Shown: positions 8,856 through 18,257 of the stretch, one piece after another
Layout of the letters: every line of letters starts with the position of its first letter
Numbering within the stretch: position 1 is the stretch's first letter
Assembly (NCBI RefSeq): GCF_030285365.1
Contig: NZ_JASVDS010000005.1
Coordinates: forward strand, 62,001 to 126,000
DNA: 64,000 bases
Reading direction: 5' to 3'
Source: Roseateles subflavus
Lineage (GTDB): Bacteria; Pseudomonadota; Gammaproteobacteria; Burkholderiales; Burkholderiaceae_C
Made by a program: the position numbers and the translations under genes
The notes under the pieces: generated by a model
Seen by the model: only the letters and a program-made list of their open reading frames with translations
What the model was told of the DNA's origin: nothing
Databases searched by the model: none

Positions 8856-11800
8856 TCAGTCGCCGGGAAGCCAGGTGATGCTCGGCGGCTGCAGCTCCAT
8901 GGTGCAGCACACCAGGAGCCCCTGCTGCTCCAGATTGAGCTTGGCGCTGCGCCGCGGCAGCAGGGCACGCACCAGGCCCAGGCCCGACACGCTGCCCGGC
9001 ACGCCCGCCAGCGTGAAGCCCGGCGGCAGCTGGCCCGGGTTGACGATGCGGATGGACAACCGGTCGGCCTCGCAGCGCAGGTGGCAGTGGATGGGCGCCT
9101 CCTCGCTGTGCTTGATGGCGTTGGTGAGCAGCTCGTTGAGGGTCAGCGCGATGGGGATGGACTCCGCCTCGGGCAGCGCCCAGCGCTCCGCCTGCGCCGC
9201 CATGCCGCCCTCGATATGGCAGTGGATGGGGCGACCGAACATGCGCTGTACGGAGCCCGTGATCGCCTCCACGACCTTGGGCACGCGCAGCGGCCCGGTG
9301 CCGCCCACCTGCAGGCCGTAGACCTGCGCGATGGCCTGCACCTGGCCCACGGCCTCCGAGATCACGCCCTTGATCTCCGGCCGGCGCGCGGCGATCTGCT
9401 GCAGCAGCCCGGCCACGCCCTGCAGGTTGTTCTTGATGCGGTGGTGCACCTCCTTCACCAGCAGCTCACGCTGGGCGATGGCGGCTTCCAGGCGCGCGGC
9501 CTCGGCGGCGCGCTGCTCGGTGACGTCCGTGGCCACCATGAGCAGCTGCTCGGGTTCGCTCGCACCGTCGGGGCGGCTGACGTCGCTCAGGTGCAGGTAG
9601 CGCGTGTCCCAGATGCGGGTCTCGCCGCCCATGCTCAGGGGGTACTCGCGCTGCGTGACGGCGTCCGTCTGCAGCGCGGCCTCCATGTCCCGGCGGATGG
9701 CGCCACCCTGGTCGGGGCCGAACAGCTCCTCGGGCGTCGCGCCCAGCAGCGCCTGCTCGGGACGGCCGGCCAGCCGCGCGGCGGCCTGGTTGATCTTCTC
9801 GAGGCGCAGGCTGCGGGCGTCGAGCAGGCTGATGGCCAGCGGCGCCACCTCGATGATGCGGCGCAGCGAGGCCTGCGCCTGCTGCGTCTGTGCCTCGGCC
9901 TGGCGGCGGCGCTCGATGTCCAGCAGCGCGTAGGTGAGCTGGCGGCCGTGCTCGGCAAGACCTGTCACCACGGCATTGCCCACCACCCAGAACTCGCGGC
10001 CGTCGCGCGCCATCAGCCGGCACTCGAAGGTCTCGGCCTGGCCCTCGGTGAGCTCGTCCAGGTAATGCGTCTGGCGGAAGGGATGCTCCGGCTCCGCCGT
10101 GGCGACGATGCTCATGGGCTGGCCGAGGAACTCGACGAGGTCGCCACCGAACATGCGCCGGGCCGAGCGGTTCATCCATTCGATGCCGCCGCGCCCCACG
10201 GTCACGATGCCCACCAGCACGGAGTCCAGCACCGCCCGCTCGCGCTCGGCCTGCAGCAGCAGCGACTGCTGGGCGCGCCAGCGGTCGTCCACGTTCACGT
10301 AGGTGGCGATGAGGGCCTCGTCCGCGACCCCCTGGCGCATCAGGCGCTTGCTGACCTGCATCCACAGCAGGCTGCCGTCGCGGCAACGCACGCGGCGCTC
10401 GCCCCGCCACAGGCCGCTGTCCTGCAGGGCGGCCTGGGTGAGCCGGCCGATGTGCTCGTACTCGTGGTGGGACTCGTAGAGCATCTCCAGCGGCAGGCCC
10501 ACGAGCTCCTCGATCCGGTAGCCCGTCAGCTGCGCCAGCGCCTCGTTGGCCCGCTCGATGCGGCCGCCGCGCAGGATGGCGATGCCCACGTCGGAGAGGC
10601 TGAACATCAGCTCGCGGTCCTGCACCAGCGTCTCCAGCTGGGCCTGCTGGCTCTTGAGGCGGCTGATGTCGCTGATCACGGCGATGGCCTCGGGCTCCAC
10701 GGACTGGCCCGCGGGCACGGCCTTGAGACTCAGCGACAGCCAGCGTGCCGGCGCGTCGGCCGGCGCCTCCTCGGGGGCGACCTGCTGGAACTCGGCCTCG
10801 AAGGGCTGCTGGGGATCGAGGGCCTGGAGCGCCGTGAGCACCGCCTGGCCCAGAGCCGGCAGCGCCTGGAACAGCCGCGCGATGCCGGTACCGGCCTCCG
10901 GCAGGGAGGGATGGCCCAGCATGCGCGCGAAGCCGGGATTGCAGCGCACCAGACGCTGGCCGCGCAGATAGGCAAGGCCGAGGCCCGCCCCGTCCATCGT
11001 GGTGGTCAGCTCGTGCAGCAGCTGCTCGCTGCGGGCCAGGGCCTGCTGCTGGGCCGTCATGTCCAGCGTGACGACGGAGGTGGTGCGCTGCCCCGTGCCC
11101 AGCTGCCCGGGCTCGACGCGCGTCAGCAGCCAGCGCCGGCCGAGCTCGGGATGCCGGACGGCGTAGCGGACCTCGGCCTTCTCGCCGGTCTTGAGCGCCT
11201 TCTGCAGCCGTTCGAACTCGGGCAGGGACTCGGGCTCGACGATGTCGCGCCCCACGCCCTGCAGCGCGGCCAGCGGACCCGCGGGCGCCGCGCCGCCCTT
11301 GCCCGCGCGGGGGCGCAGCCAGCCGGCGTCTTGCTGGAAGGTGGCGAGGCCGACCCCGGCGGTGTCCATGAGGGCGTCCAGCTGCTGGTGGGCGAGGTCA
11401 CGCTCCTGCTCCAGGTTGCGATCCTCGAGGACGGCCATGACCCGGGGCGTGGCGCCCGGGACTTCCGGCAGGGCTTGCAGGCGCGCCTGCCACCAGCGGG
11501 GGCGGCCTTGTGCGTCGGGCAGGCTGCCCTGGATCAGCACGGGTTCCTGGCGTCCCGTCAGCACCGGATGCAGGCCCTGGGGCGACCAACCGAGCAGCGC
11601 CTGCAGCGCCGGCGGCGCCTCGTGCAGCGTGGCCGGCACCTGGGGGTACAGGGCAGCGAAGGCGCCGTTGTGACGCAGCAGCAGGCCCTGGGCGTCGAAC
11701 ATCAGCAGCGGCTGCGGGTTGAGGTCCAGCCACTGCAGCATCTCCTGGTGATGGCGGTCGGTCTGCTCGCGGGCCAGCACTTCGGCGCTGCAGTCCTGGA

Positions 11801-12671
11801 GCAGCACGAGGCTCAGCGTGGGCGCCTGCGCGTCGTTGAGCCGGTGGCTGCTGATGCGCATCCAGTGCTCCGCGCCGCCGGCATCGCGCAGGCGCAGGGG
11901 GCGCGCCGCGCTGTCCGGGCGCACCAGGCTGCGTGCGAGCGCACGGCTGTGGGGCCGCTCTCGCCATTGGGCGCGATCCTCGGGGGCCAGCCACAGGGAG
12001 AAGTCCTGCCCGGCCAGCGCCTCCAGCGGCTTGCCCAGCAGCTGCAGGAGGGCCTCGTTGGCGCTTTGCAGGCGATGCTGACCGTCCTCGATGAAGGCGG
12101 GCCAGGGCGATTGCCAGAACACCCGCATCAGCTCGTGCGGGGTGCCGGCCGGGCCGGCAGGACTGCCGATGGCGGCCGGCGTCGGTCCGGGAGATTCGGG
12201 GCCTGGCACGGCCGGAGCCGGCGTCGTGCCGGATCCACCGGGGTCGCCCGCCGGCCGCCGGCCCAGCACCGAGCTGCCGGCGCGGGTGGGGCGGGCGGCA
12301 TCCGGCAATGCCGTGTCGATGCGGGCATGCAGCATCCAGCAGGCGGTGTCCTGCGGATCGGGCGAAAGGGCGATGAGCTTGAGCTGCGCGCGCTGTCCCG
12401 AGCTCAGCGCCCAGGTGGGCGCCACGGGGGCGCGGCGGCCCTCCGCGAGGGCGTGGGTGGCCAGCTTGAGCCAGTCCCAGACCTTGGTGCCCGCGGCGGT
12501 GCGCAGGGCTTGCAGGCTCGAGCCGGGGTGCAGGTCCAGGGCCTGCGCAGCGGGGTTGGCCTCGAGGATGTCCAGCCGCTGGTCGAGCAGGAGCACCGGG
12601 TCGCTGAGCTCGAGCATGAGCCCGCGCAACGCGGTCAGGTCCTGGGCAAGCAGAGAGAGCTGGGAGGGCAC
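8856..12671 (-). CDS. Large soluble multi-PAS HisKA_2 sensor kinase
   Basis: The protein has 1271 residues from a GTG start and no membrane segment. I count at least six PAS-like modules by their repeated ends (such as VTLDMTAQQ, VISDISRL, TYVNVDDRW, VATDVTEQ). A HisKA_2 domain follows with EVHHRIKNNLQG (HH at about 1076-1077), then a HATPase domain (LTLNELLTNAIKHS, GSVSGLGLV). This class is used by EutW and other kinases paired with ANTAR regulators; the ANTAR regulator at 8026 follows on the same strand after 221 nt. The stacked PAS modules suggest several small-molecule or redox inputs, none identifiable here. A -10-like TACACT ends 7 nt before the GTG and no Shine-Dalgarno is seen. Confidence 0.9.
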   Translation of the reverse strand: MPSQLSLLAQDLTALRGLMLELSDPVLLLDQRLDILEANPAAQALDLHPGSSLQALRTAAGTKVWDWLKLATHALAEGRRAPVAPTWALSSGQRAQLKLIALSPDPQDTACWMLHARIDTALPDAARPTRAGSSVLGRRPAGDPGGSGTTPAPAVPGPESPGPTPAAIGSPAGPAGTPHELMRVFWQSPWPAFIEDGQHRLQSANEALLQLLGKPLEALAGQDFSLWLAPEDRAQWRERPHSRALARSLVRPDSAARPLRLRDAGGAEHWMRISSHRLNDAQAPTLSLVLLQDCSAEVLAREQTDRHHQEMLQWLDLNPQPLLMFDAQGLLLRHNGAFAALYPQVPATLHEAPPALQALLGWSPQGLHPVLTGRQEPVLIQGSLPDAQGRPRWWQARLQALPEVPGATPRVMAVLEDRNLEQERDLAHQQLDALMDTAGVGLATFQQDAGWLRPRAGKGGAAPAGPLAALQGVGRDIVEPESLPEFERLQKALKTGEKAEVRYAVRHPELGRRWLLTRVEPGQLGTGQRTTSVVTLDMTAQQQALARSEQLLHELTTTMDGAGLGLAYLRGQRLVRCNPGFARMLGHPSLPEAGTGIARLFQALPALGQAVLTALQALDPQQPFEAEFQQVAPEEAPADAPARWLSLSLKAVPAGQSVEPEAIAVISDISRLKSQQAQLETLVQDRELMFSLSDVGIAILRGGRIERANEALAQLTGYRIEELVGLPLEMLYESHHEYEHIGRLTQAALQDSGLWRGERRVRCRDGSLLWMQVSKRLMRQGVADEALIATYVNVDDRWRAQQSLLLQAERERAVLDSVLVGIVTVGRGGIEWMNRSARRMFGGDLVEFLGQPMSIVATAEPEHPFRQTHYLDELTEGQAETFECRLMARDGREFWVVGNAVVTGLAEHGRQLTYALLDIERRRQAEAQTQQAQASLRRIIEVAPLAISLLDARSLRLEKINQAAARLAGRPEQALLGATPEELFGPDQGGAIRRDMEAALQTDAVTQREYPLSMGGETRIWDTRYLHLSDVSRPDGASEPEQLLMVATDVTEQRAAEAARLEAAIAQRELLVKEVHHRIKNNLQGVAGLLQQIAARRPEIKGVISEAVGQVQAIAQVYGLQVGGTGPLRVPKVVEAITGSVQRMFGRPIHCHIEGGMAAQAERWALPEAESIPIALTLNELLTNAIKHSEEAPIHCHLRCEADRLSIRIVNPGQLPPGFTLAGVPGSVSGLGLVRALLPRRSAKLNLEQQGLLVCCTMELQPPSITWLPGD

Positions 12672-12718
12672 GAGGCGCAGTGTAGGACAAGCGCGGCGGG
12701 CCCCCGCCCGTCAGGGCC

Positions 12719-13906
12719 TCATTCGAGCTGGGCGGCCTTGCCGAGCGCGCGCGCCACGGCGAGGTTCACTTCCTCGGCGCCGAGCATCAGGGCCTCGGTG
12801 CTGGCCCGGAAGTCGAACACCGACTCGTTCTCGATGGCATGCACCAGGTCCAGGTAGGGCTTGCACGGGCCGGTCTGGTCGACCAGCGCCTGGCGCACCC
12901 GCTCGGGCACGGGGATGGACTGCAGCAGCTTGTCGAAGGGCTGCTTGAGCATGTGGTCCAGCAGCGAGAAGAGGCCGCAGATGAACATCTCGTCCCGCAT
13001 CTCGGACTCGTTCATGCCCTTGGCGAGTTCCTCCATCAGCAGGCCGCGACGCAGGGCGGCGTACATGATGGGACGCATGGTGTGGTCCTTGCTGGCGGTG
13101 GCCAGCAGCAGCGCCAGCCAGCGCTTCAGGCGGGCATAGCCCAGCAGCATGATGGCGTGGCGGAAGGAGCTGACCTCCACCGGCAGCCCGAAGGCCGCCG
13201 AGTTCATGTAGCGCAGCAGCTTGAAGGCCAGGCTGGGGTCGCGCTTGAGGGTCTGTTCCAGGCGCTCGACGTCATCGCCCTGGTCCAGGCGCGACATCAG
13301 CTCCACGATGACCTGCAGGTCTGCTGCGATCTCGGGCTTGCCGGCGCCGGGCGGCGGTTCGTAGGCCTCCACGGCCGGGCTGCCCGTGACGAGGGCGGCG
13401 CCGAGCTTGAAGGCCTCGTCGATCTCGGCAGCGCCGCGGGCATTGCCCACGAGCACGTTCTTGCCCTGCAACGCGGCGAGGCCGAGGCGGCGGGCGTCGT
13501 CGAGGTCCAGCTGCACGCGGCCGAAGGCGCCACGCAGCTCCTGGGGCAGCGGGTTGTTGCTCAGGCCCTTCAGCAGCAGACCCGTGCCGTTCTGGCGGGC
13601 GGCCTGGATCGCCTCGGCGGCCTCGGGGCTCGTGCCCATGAAGGCCGGCCATTCCAGCTGGGCCTGGGCGGGCAGGCGTTGCGTGGCCAGGCCATGGAGG
13701 CCGGTCTCGCTCATGAGGTTCAGCTGCACGGGCCTGGGCGGTTCACCAAAGGCGGGCTGCAGCGCGGCCAGCAGGGCGGCTCCATCCAGCGAGGCATCGG
13801 GGCGCAGGGGCAGGATGCTCAGGCGCGTGGCCGTGACCATGCGCTGGGCATCGATCACCGGTGCGTAGCCGAGGGCCACCAGGCCCAGGATGGGATGTTC
13901 ACTCAT
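12719..13906 (-). CDS. HDOD domain signalling protein
   Basis: The protein has 395 residues. The N-terminal half (about 1-180) looks like a degenerate EAL-type fold without catalytic motifs. The C-terminal half (about 185-390) is an HDOD domain, with LEQTLKRDPSLAFKLLRYMN and FRHAIMLLGYARLKRWLALL. This is the YuxH-like arrangement; such proteins are regulatory scaffolds with no known enzyme activity. The gene begins 19 nt after flgL on the same strand, so it is probably the last gene of the flagellar operon, which suggests a role in motility or c-di-GMP response. It ends 47 nt before the start of the multi-PAS kinase. Confidence 0.9.
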   Translation of the reverse strand: MSEHPILGLVALGYAPVIDAQRMVTATRLSILPLRPDASLDGAALLAALQPAFGEPPRPVQLNLMSETGLHGLATQRLPAQAQLEWPAFMGTSPEAAEAIQAARQNGTGLLLKGLSNNPLPQELRGAFGRVQLDLDDARRLGLAALQGKNVLVGNARGAAEIDEAFKLGAALVTGSPAVEAYEPPPGAGKPEIAADLQVIVELMSRLDQGDDVERLEQTLKRDPSLAFKLLRYMNSAAFGLPVEVSSFRHAIMLLGYARLKRWLALLLATASKDHTMRPIMYAALRRGLLMEELAKGMNESEMRDEMFICGLFSLLDHMLKQPFDKLLQSIPVPERVRQALVDQTGPCKPYLDLVHAIENESVFDFRASTEALMLGAEEVNLAVARALGKAAQLE

Positions 13907-13925
13907 GCAGGCGCTTCGCTTGGAT

Positions 13926-15137
13926 TCAGTTGTTCAGGTAGTTGAAGAGGGACATGCGCTGCACCGTGGCGTAGGCCTTGAGGGCGGCTTCGTAGCCGGT
14001 CTGCTGGTTCTGGAAATCGGAAATCGCCCGGGTCATGTCAAGGTCTTCCGCGGCCGACTTCTCGGCTTCGTTGTACTGCTTCAGCGCGGCCAGTCGGGTC
14101 TCGGTGCCGTCCAGATTGTTCAGGCGTTCCCCGACCTGGCTTCGCACATTCTGCAGGTTGGCCATGGAGGCGTCCAGATCCCGCAGTGACAGGACGTTGC
14201 TTTGCACGACCTCGGTGCCGGTTCGGTTGGTCTTGCGCAGGTCGGCCACCGCGTTGTCGAGCACATCGAAGACCTTGAGCGTGCTCGTGGCAGGCTGGAC
14301 CTGGAACTCGTCGCCGTCGGCGGCCACGCCCGTGAGTGTCATGGACATCCCGTCGAAGTCCAGGCTCTTGCCCGGCACATAGGTGCCGGATTTCACGACC
14401 CCGCCCGTTGTCGTGTCGAGCACGGTGTAAGTGGCTGTAGGACCTGTACCACTGATGGAAATCTTGTAACTGTCTCCCGTGAGCGCGGCGGGGTCGATCA
14501 CGCGGCCGGAGTCGATCCACGACTTGGCCGGGGCGGCGGTGATGCTGTTGGGCAACGCCGAGGTGACGAAGCTGCCGTTGCCGCTGCGGGCCTGTTCCCA
14601 GGTCTGGCGACCGTCCACGGTGAGGGGGAAGTTGTCGAGGTTGCCGGTCTGGATCTGGCCCGAGGAGCCGCTGTAGACCACGCCGGTCGCGGTGTCCAGG
14701 AAGGGCGGGTTGCCCGCACCCTGGCCCGAGAAGAGGTAGCCGCCGCCGCCGTCGGCCCGGTTGGCAATCGACAGCAGCTGGGCGCGCAGACCCTCGATCT
14801 TGTTGGCCAGGCCATTGCGCTCGGCGTCGCTGTAGGTGCCGTTGCCCGCCGACACGAGGGCCTCGCGGATCTGCTGGAGGATCTCGTTGGCGTCACCGAG
14901 GGCGCCCTCGGCCAGGGTCATGCCGTTGCGGCTGGCCTCCAGCGCACGCTGGTTGGCGTCCACCCGGCCGATGGCGGACAGCGCACGTTCGGCGCGGGCC
15001 GCACCGGTGGGGTCGTCGCTGGCCCGCTCGACCCGCTTGCCGGAGGTGAGCCGCTGCTGGGCGTCCTGCATGCGCTGCTGGCGGGCCTGCAGCTCGGTGA
15101 TGCCGGCGTCGAAGACGGTGATGGTGGCGAGTCTCAT
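13926..15137 (-). CDS. flgL: Flagellar hook-filament junction protein FlgL
   Basis: The protein has 403 residues, longer than the roughly 317 of E. coli FlgL, with the extra length in the middle. It joins hook to filament together with FlgK. The conserved N-terminal helix has MQDAQQRLTSGKRVERASDD and the C-terminal helix region has RSQVGERLNNLDGTE, both flagellin-like; no signal peptide is present, as expected for type III export. AAGGA lies 9 nt before the ATG. The gene follows flgK after 34 nt and precedes the HDOD gene. Confidence 0.96.
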   Translation of the reverse strand: MRLATITVFDAGITELQARQQRMQDAQQRLTSGKRVERASDDPTGAARAERALSAIGRVDANQRALEASRNGMTLAEGALGDANEILQQIREALVSAGNGTYSDAERNGLANKIEGLRAQLLSIANRADGGGGYLFSGQGAGNPPFLDTATGVVYSGSSGQIQTGNLDNFPLTVDGRQTWEQARSGNGSFVTSALPNSITAAPAKSWIDSGRVIDPAALTGDSYKISISGTGPTATYTVLDTTTGGVVKSGTYVPGKSLDFDGMSMTLTGVAADGDEFQVQPATSTLKVFDVLDNAVADLRKTNRTGTEVVQSNVLSLRDLDASMANLQNVRSQVGERLNNLDGTETRLAALKQYNEAEKSAAEDLDMTRAISDFQNQQTGYEAALKAYATVQRMSLFNYLNN

Positions 15138-15171
15138 GAGGGACGTCCTTCAGCGGCGCATAGCGCCGGTT

Positions 15172-17172
15172 TCATCGCTGGGCAAGGGTCAGCAGCTCGG
15201 CGAAGACGGTCTGCGCGGTCTGCAGGACCTTGGCGGCGGCCTGGTAGCCCTGCTGGTACTGCATCAGCCGGGCGGCCTCTTCGTCGAGGTTGACGCCGGC
15301 CTGGCTGGCGCGGCTGGTCTCGGCGTCGGCCGCGACGGCGGAGGACACATTGCTGAGGTACTGCGCCCCCTGCACGCGGGCCCCGATCTCCGACATGGCC
15401 GCGGCATAGGCGTCGTTGATGGTGGAGCCGGCAGCCAGGCTGCCGTCGGGCAGCAGGCGCTGACCGACGAAGGCCTCCTTCTGGATGTTCAGGAAGGCCT
15501 TGGCGTTGCCGTTGTTGCTGGCGGGGAACTTGGTCGTGGTGATGTCGATGGCATCGTTCTTCTTGGGCACACCCACGAGGCGCAGCTCGAAGCCGAGGTC
15601 GATCGGCGGCGTCGCGGCGGGGTCGTTGCCGATGGGCGAGCCGGGCGTCCAGGTGCCCGTGAGCGTGCTGCCGTCGGACAGCGTGATGGTGTAGTCCACG
15701 CCGTTCGTGATGGACGGGTTGGGATCGCCGAAGACCAGGCGGGCCGGCGTCAGGCTGAGGTTCAGCTTGTTGTTGACGGCGTACATGGCGTCGACGCTGA
15801 CCGTGCCCTTGTTGTTCACGTCCGTCGTGGCGCTGACCGGCGAGGCGGCCGCGATGCCCGTGGTCTGGTCCAGGACCCGGCGCATGTCCACCGAGGCCTG
15901 CGCGACGGGCTCCAGCAGCAGGCTGTCCGTGGCGGTGAGCGGGGCGCCGACGACCTTGACCGTGAAGCCGTCCACCGAGTCGCCGTCGGAGATCGTGCGC
16001 TCCAGACCGTCCGAGAGCCGGGTCAGCTTGTACTGCCCCGGCGAGGCGGCATCGAGCTCGAGCTTGTAGGAACTGGCCTGCAGCAGCTTGGCGTCGCTGA
16101 TGGAGAGGTCGACCTTGCTGGCGAAGGTGCCGTCCGGATTGCGCGCATTCGTCTCGGCCGGCAGCGCCCGCGGCGGGGCCAGCGAGAAGATGGGATTGCC
16201 CGTCCCCGGCGGATTCGTGAGCGTCCAGCCCAGGGCCTGCTGGTCGTTGACGCGCGTGGCCAGGGCGGTGGCCATCTGCCCGATCAGGTTGCGGGCGTCC
16301 TGGATGTCCTTGTTCTGATAGCGCAGCAGCGCGCTGAGCGACCCACCGGTCAGGATCGACTCGTCCAGCTTGCGCGGGCCGCTGACGTCGATGATGCTCA
16401 GCGAGGCGCGCGCCGGATCGTAGGGATCGGCCGTGACCTTCAGCGCCTGCGCATCGGCGCCCAGCACCAGGCGCTGGCCGCCGCCGATGAACACGCCCAC
16501 CGTGCCGTCGTCCTGGGCCAGCGTCGTCACCTGCACGTACTGGCTGAGCTGCGAGATGAGCTGGTCACGCTTGTCGAGCAGGTCATTGGGGGTATGGCCG
16601 TTGCCATTGGAGCGCGCCACCTGGTCGTTCGCCGCGGCGATCTGCTTGGCGAGCTGGTTGATGACGTCCACGTTGGCCTTGAGGTCGCTCACCACGCCCG
16701 CCTGCAGCTGCTGCAGCTGCTCACCCGCGTTGGAGAAGCGCGCTGCCAGCTCCTGCGCCCGTCCGAGCACGACCTGGCGTGCCGAGGGGTCGTTGGGCCG
16801 GCTGGTCACGTCGACCATGGCATTGAGGAACTGGCTGGCGGCGTAGCCCAGGCCCTGCGTCCCGGGCGGGAAGAGCTTCTCCAGCTGCGTCAGCTGCTCG
16901 AGGCTGGTCTGGTCCATGTAGGCCGTCGACTTCGTGGCGGACGCGTTGGTGGTCAGGAAGGCGTTGTAGGAGCGGGTGACGGTCTCGATCACCACACCCT
17001 TGCCAAAGTAGCCGGCGCCCGTGTACTGGCCTTCCGGCGTCGTCAGCTGGAGGCTCTGGCGCGAATAGCCCGGCGTGTTGGCATTGGAGATGTTCTGGCC
17101 GATGACCTGCAGTGCCGCCTGGTTGGCGAACATGGCCCGCATGCCCAGGGACATCAGTGCGGAGTTGCCCAT
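15172..17172 (-). CDS. flgK: Flagellar hook-associated protein FlgK
   Basis: The protein has 666 residues, larger than the roughly 547 of E. coli FlgK, with the difference in the variable central region. The N-terminus has the rod/hook motif (ALQVIGQNISNANTPGYSRQ) and the C-terminus has GVNLDEEAARLMQYQQGYQA, both diagnostic. It forms the hook end of the hook-filament junction. AAGGA lies 7 nt before the ATG. It lies between flgJ and flgL, 44 nt after flgJ. Confidence 0.97.
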   Translation of the reverse strand: MGNSALMSLGMRAMFANQAALQVIGQNISNANTPGYSRQSLQLTTPEGQYTGAGYFGKGVVIETVTRSYNAFLTTNASATKSTAYMDQTSLEQLTQLEKLFPPGTQGLGYAASQFLNAMVDVTSRPNDPSARQVVLGRAQELAARFSNAGEQLQQLQAGVVSDLKANVDVINQLAKQIAAANDQVARSNGNGHTPNDLLDKRDQLISQLSQYVQVTTLAQDDGTVGVFIGGGQRLVLGADAQALKVTADPYDPARASLSIIDVSGPRKLDESILTGGSLSALLRYQNKDIQDARNLIGQMATALATRVNDQQALGWTLTNPPGTGNPIFSLAPPRALPAETNARNPDGTFASKVDLSISDAKLLQASSYKLELDAASPGQYKLTRLSDGLERTISDGDSVDGFTVKVVGAPLTATDSLLLEPVAQASVDMRRVLDQTTGIAAASPVSATTDVNNKGTVSVDAMYAVNNKLNLSLTPARLVFGDPNPSITNGVDYTITLSDGSTLTGTWTPGSPIGNDPAATPPIDLGFELRLVGVPKKNDAIDITTTKFPASNNGNAKAFLNIQKEAFVGQRLLPDGSLAAGSTINDAYAAAMSEIGARVQGAQYLSNVSSAVAADAETSRASQAGVNLDEEAARLMQYQQGYQAAAKVLQTAQTVFAELLTLAQR

Positions 17173-17216
17173 GATTCAGTCCTTGCTTCCGTGCACGGCC
17201 AGGCGGGACGGGCCGC

Positions 17217-18077
17217 TCAGGCCAGGGCGCGCTGCACGCGCACCGTGGTGTTGATGGTCCTGGCCAGCTTGACGGCGTAGTCCGGATCCGTGGCGTAGCC
17301 GGCCTTCTGCAGGCCCTGCGCGAAGGTCTCGGCGCTGCCGGTGCCGGCCTTGGCCACGACGTCCTTGTAGCGCTCGTTGCTGCCCAGCAGCTTGGCGTAG
17401 TCCTTGAAGGCGTCGGCGTAGCTGTCGTAGGCGCGGAACTTCGCGGTGACCTTCTGCAGCCGGCCGTCGATGTACTCGGTGGTCTGGACCTCGGTCGTCT
17501 TGCCGGTCCAGCCGGCGGTGGCCTTGATGCCGAAGACGTTGTGCGAGGTGCTGCCGTCCTTGTTGAGGATCTCCCGCTTGCCCCAGCCCGATTCATGGGC
17601 GGCCTGCGCGATCATGAAGGACGCCGGGATGCCGGTGCTGGCCTGCGCCTCCTTGGCGGCACCGTCGTGCTTGAGGATGAAGTCCTGCACATGCGGCGCG
17701 ACGTTCTTCTTCGCGAGCTGCGGCAGGGCCTGCGTGGCGGCGGTCTTGTCGGTGTCGGGGCTCACGCCCATCTGGCGCTGCAGCTGGCGGGTGATGGCGT
17801 CGGAGAGCCCGCCGGGCAGGCCCGTCATCTTGGTCGCGAACTGCTGGTCCAGCATCTCCGTGCCCATCTGCGAGCCGGCGTTGTCCAGCATGCCCGAGGA
17901 GAGCGTCGCGGCGCGCATGCTCTTCATCACCTCCTGCATGAAGAGGGCCTCGAACTGCTTCGCGGTCTCCTTGATCTGCGCCTTGGGGTCGCGCGCAGCG
18001 GAGGCGCGCAGGGCGTCCAGCGAGCGCGTGTCCGTGCTCAGGCTGTTGCCGCTGAGGGTGGGCGGGTTAAATCGCAT
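17217..18077 (-). CDS. flgJ: Flagellar rod cap and peptidoglycan hydrolase FlgJ
   Basis: The protein has 286 residues and both FlgJ domains. The N-terminal rod-cap part has KQFEALFMQEVMKSMR and the C-terminal glucosaminidase part has GIPASFMIAQAAHESGWGK, with the catalytic Glu in AHESGWG. It caps the growing rod and opens the peptidoglycan for it. GGAGA precedes the ATG. A 180-nt gap separates it from flgI, the largest in this flagellar run, so an internal promoter for flgJKL is possible, though I see no clear motif. Confidence 0.97.
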   Translation of the reverse strand: MRFNPPTLSGNSLSTDTRSLDALRASAARDPKAQIKETAKQFEALFMQEVMKSMRAATLSSGMLDNAGSQMGTEMLDQQFATKMTGLPGGLSDAITRQLQRQMGVSPDTDKTAATQALPQLAKKNVAPHVQDFILKHDGAAKEAQASTGIPASFMIAQAAHESGWGKREILNKDGSTSHNVFGIKATAGWTGKTTEVQTTEYIDGRLQKVTAKFRAYDSYADAFKDYAKLLGSNERYKDVVAKAGTGSAETFAQGLQKAGYATDPDYAVKLARTINTTVRVQRALA

Positions 18078-18257
18078 GGCAGGTCTCCGATGCGGTGTCT
18101 CGCAACCGTCGGGGCAGGACAGCTGCCGGGCCTTCGGGCGTGCCGCCTGAGGGGGCCGAGACAGGACACAAGCGGGGACCGTTTGTGCCGGTCGAGGGGC
18201 CAGGGCTCTGGCCTGGCGCGGCCTGCAAGGCGGGCGAAGCCAGAAGGGGGGGAGCCA
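18078..18257. other. 180-nt gap between flgI and flgJ
   Basis: This is the only gap above about 50 nt inside the flgB to flgL run. I found no sigma-28, sigma-54 or sigma-70 promoter match and no terminator. GC-rich inverted fragments are present, but none has a clear function. Confidence 0.4.

Noticed and set aside
8814-12857. 1347-codon open frame on the plus strand
   Set aside because: Antisense to the multi-PAS kinase, with the same low-complexity composition and no recognisable domain.
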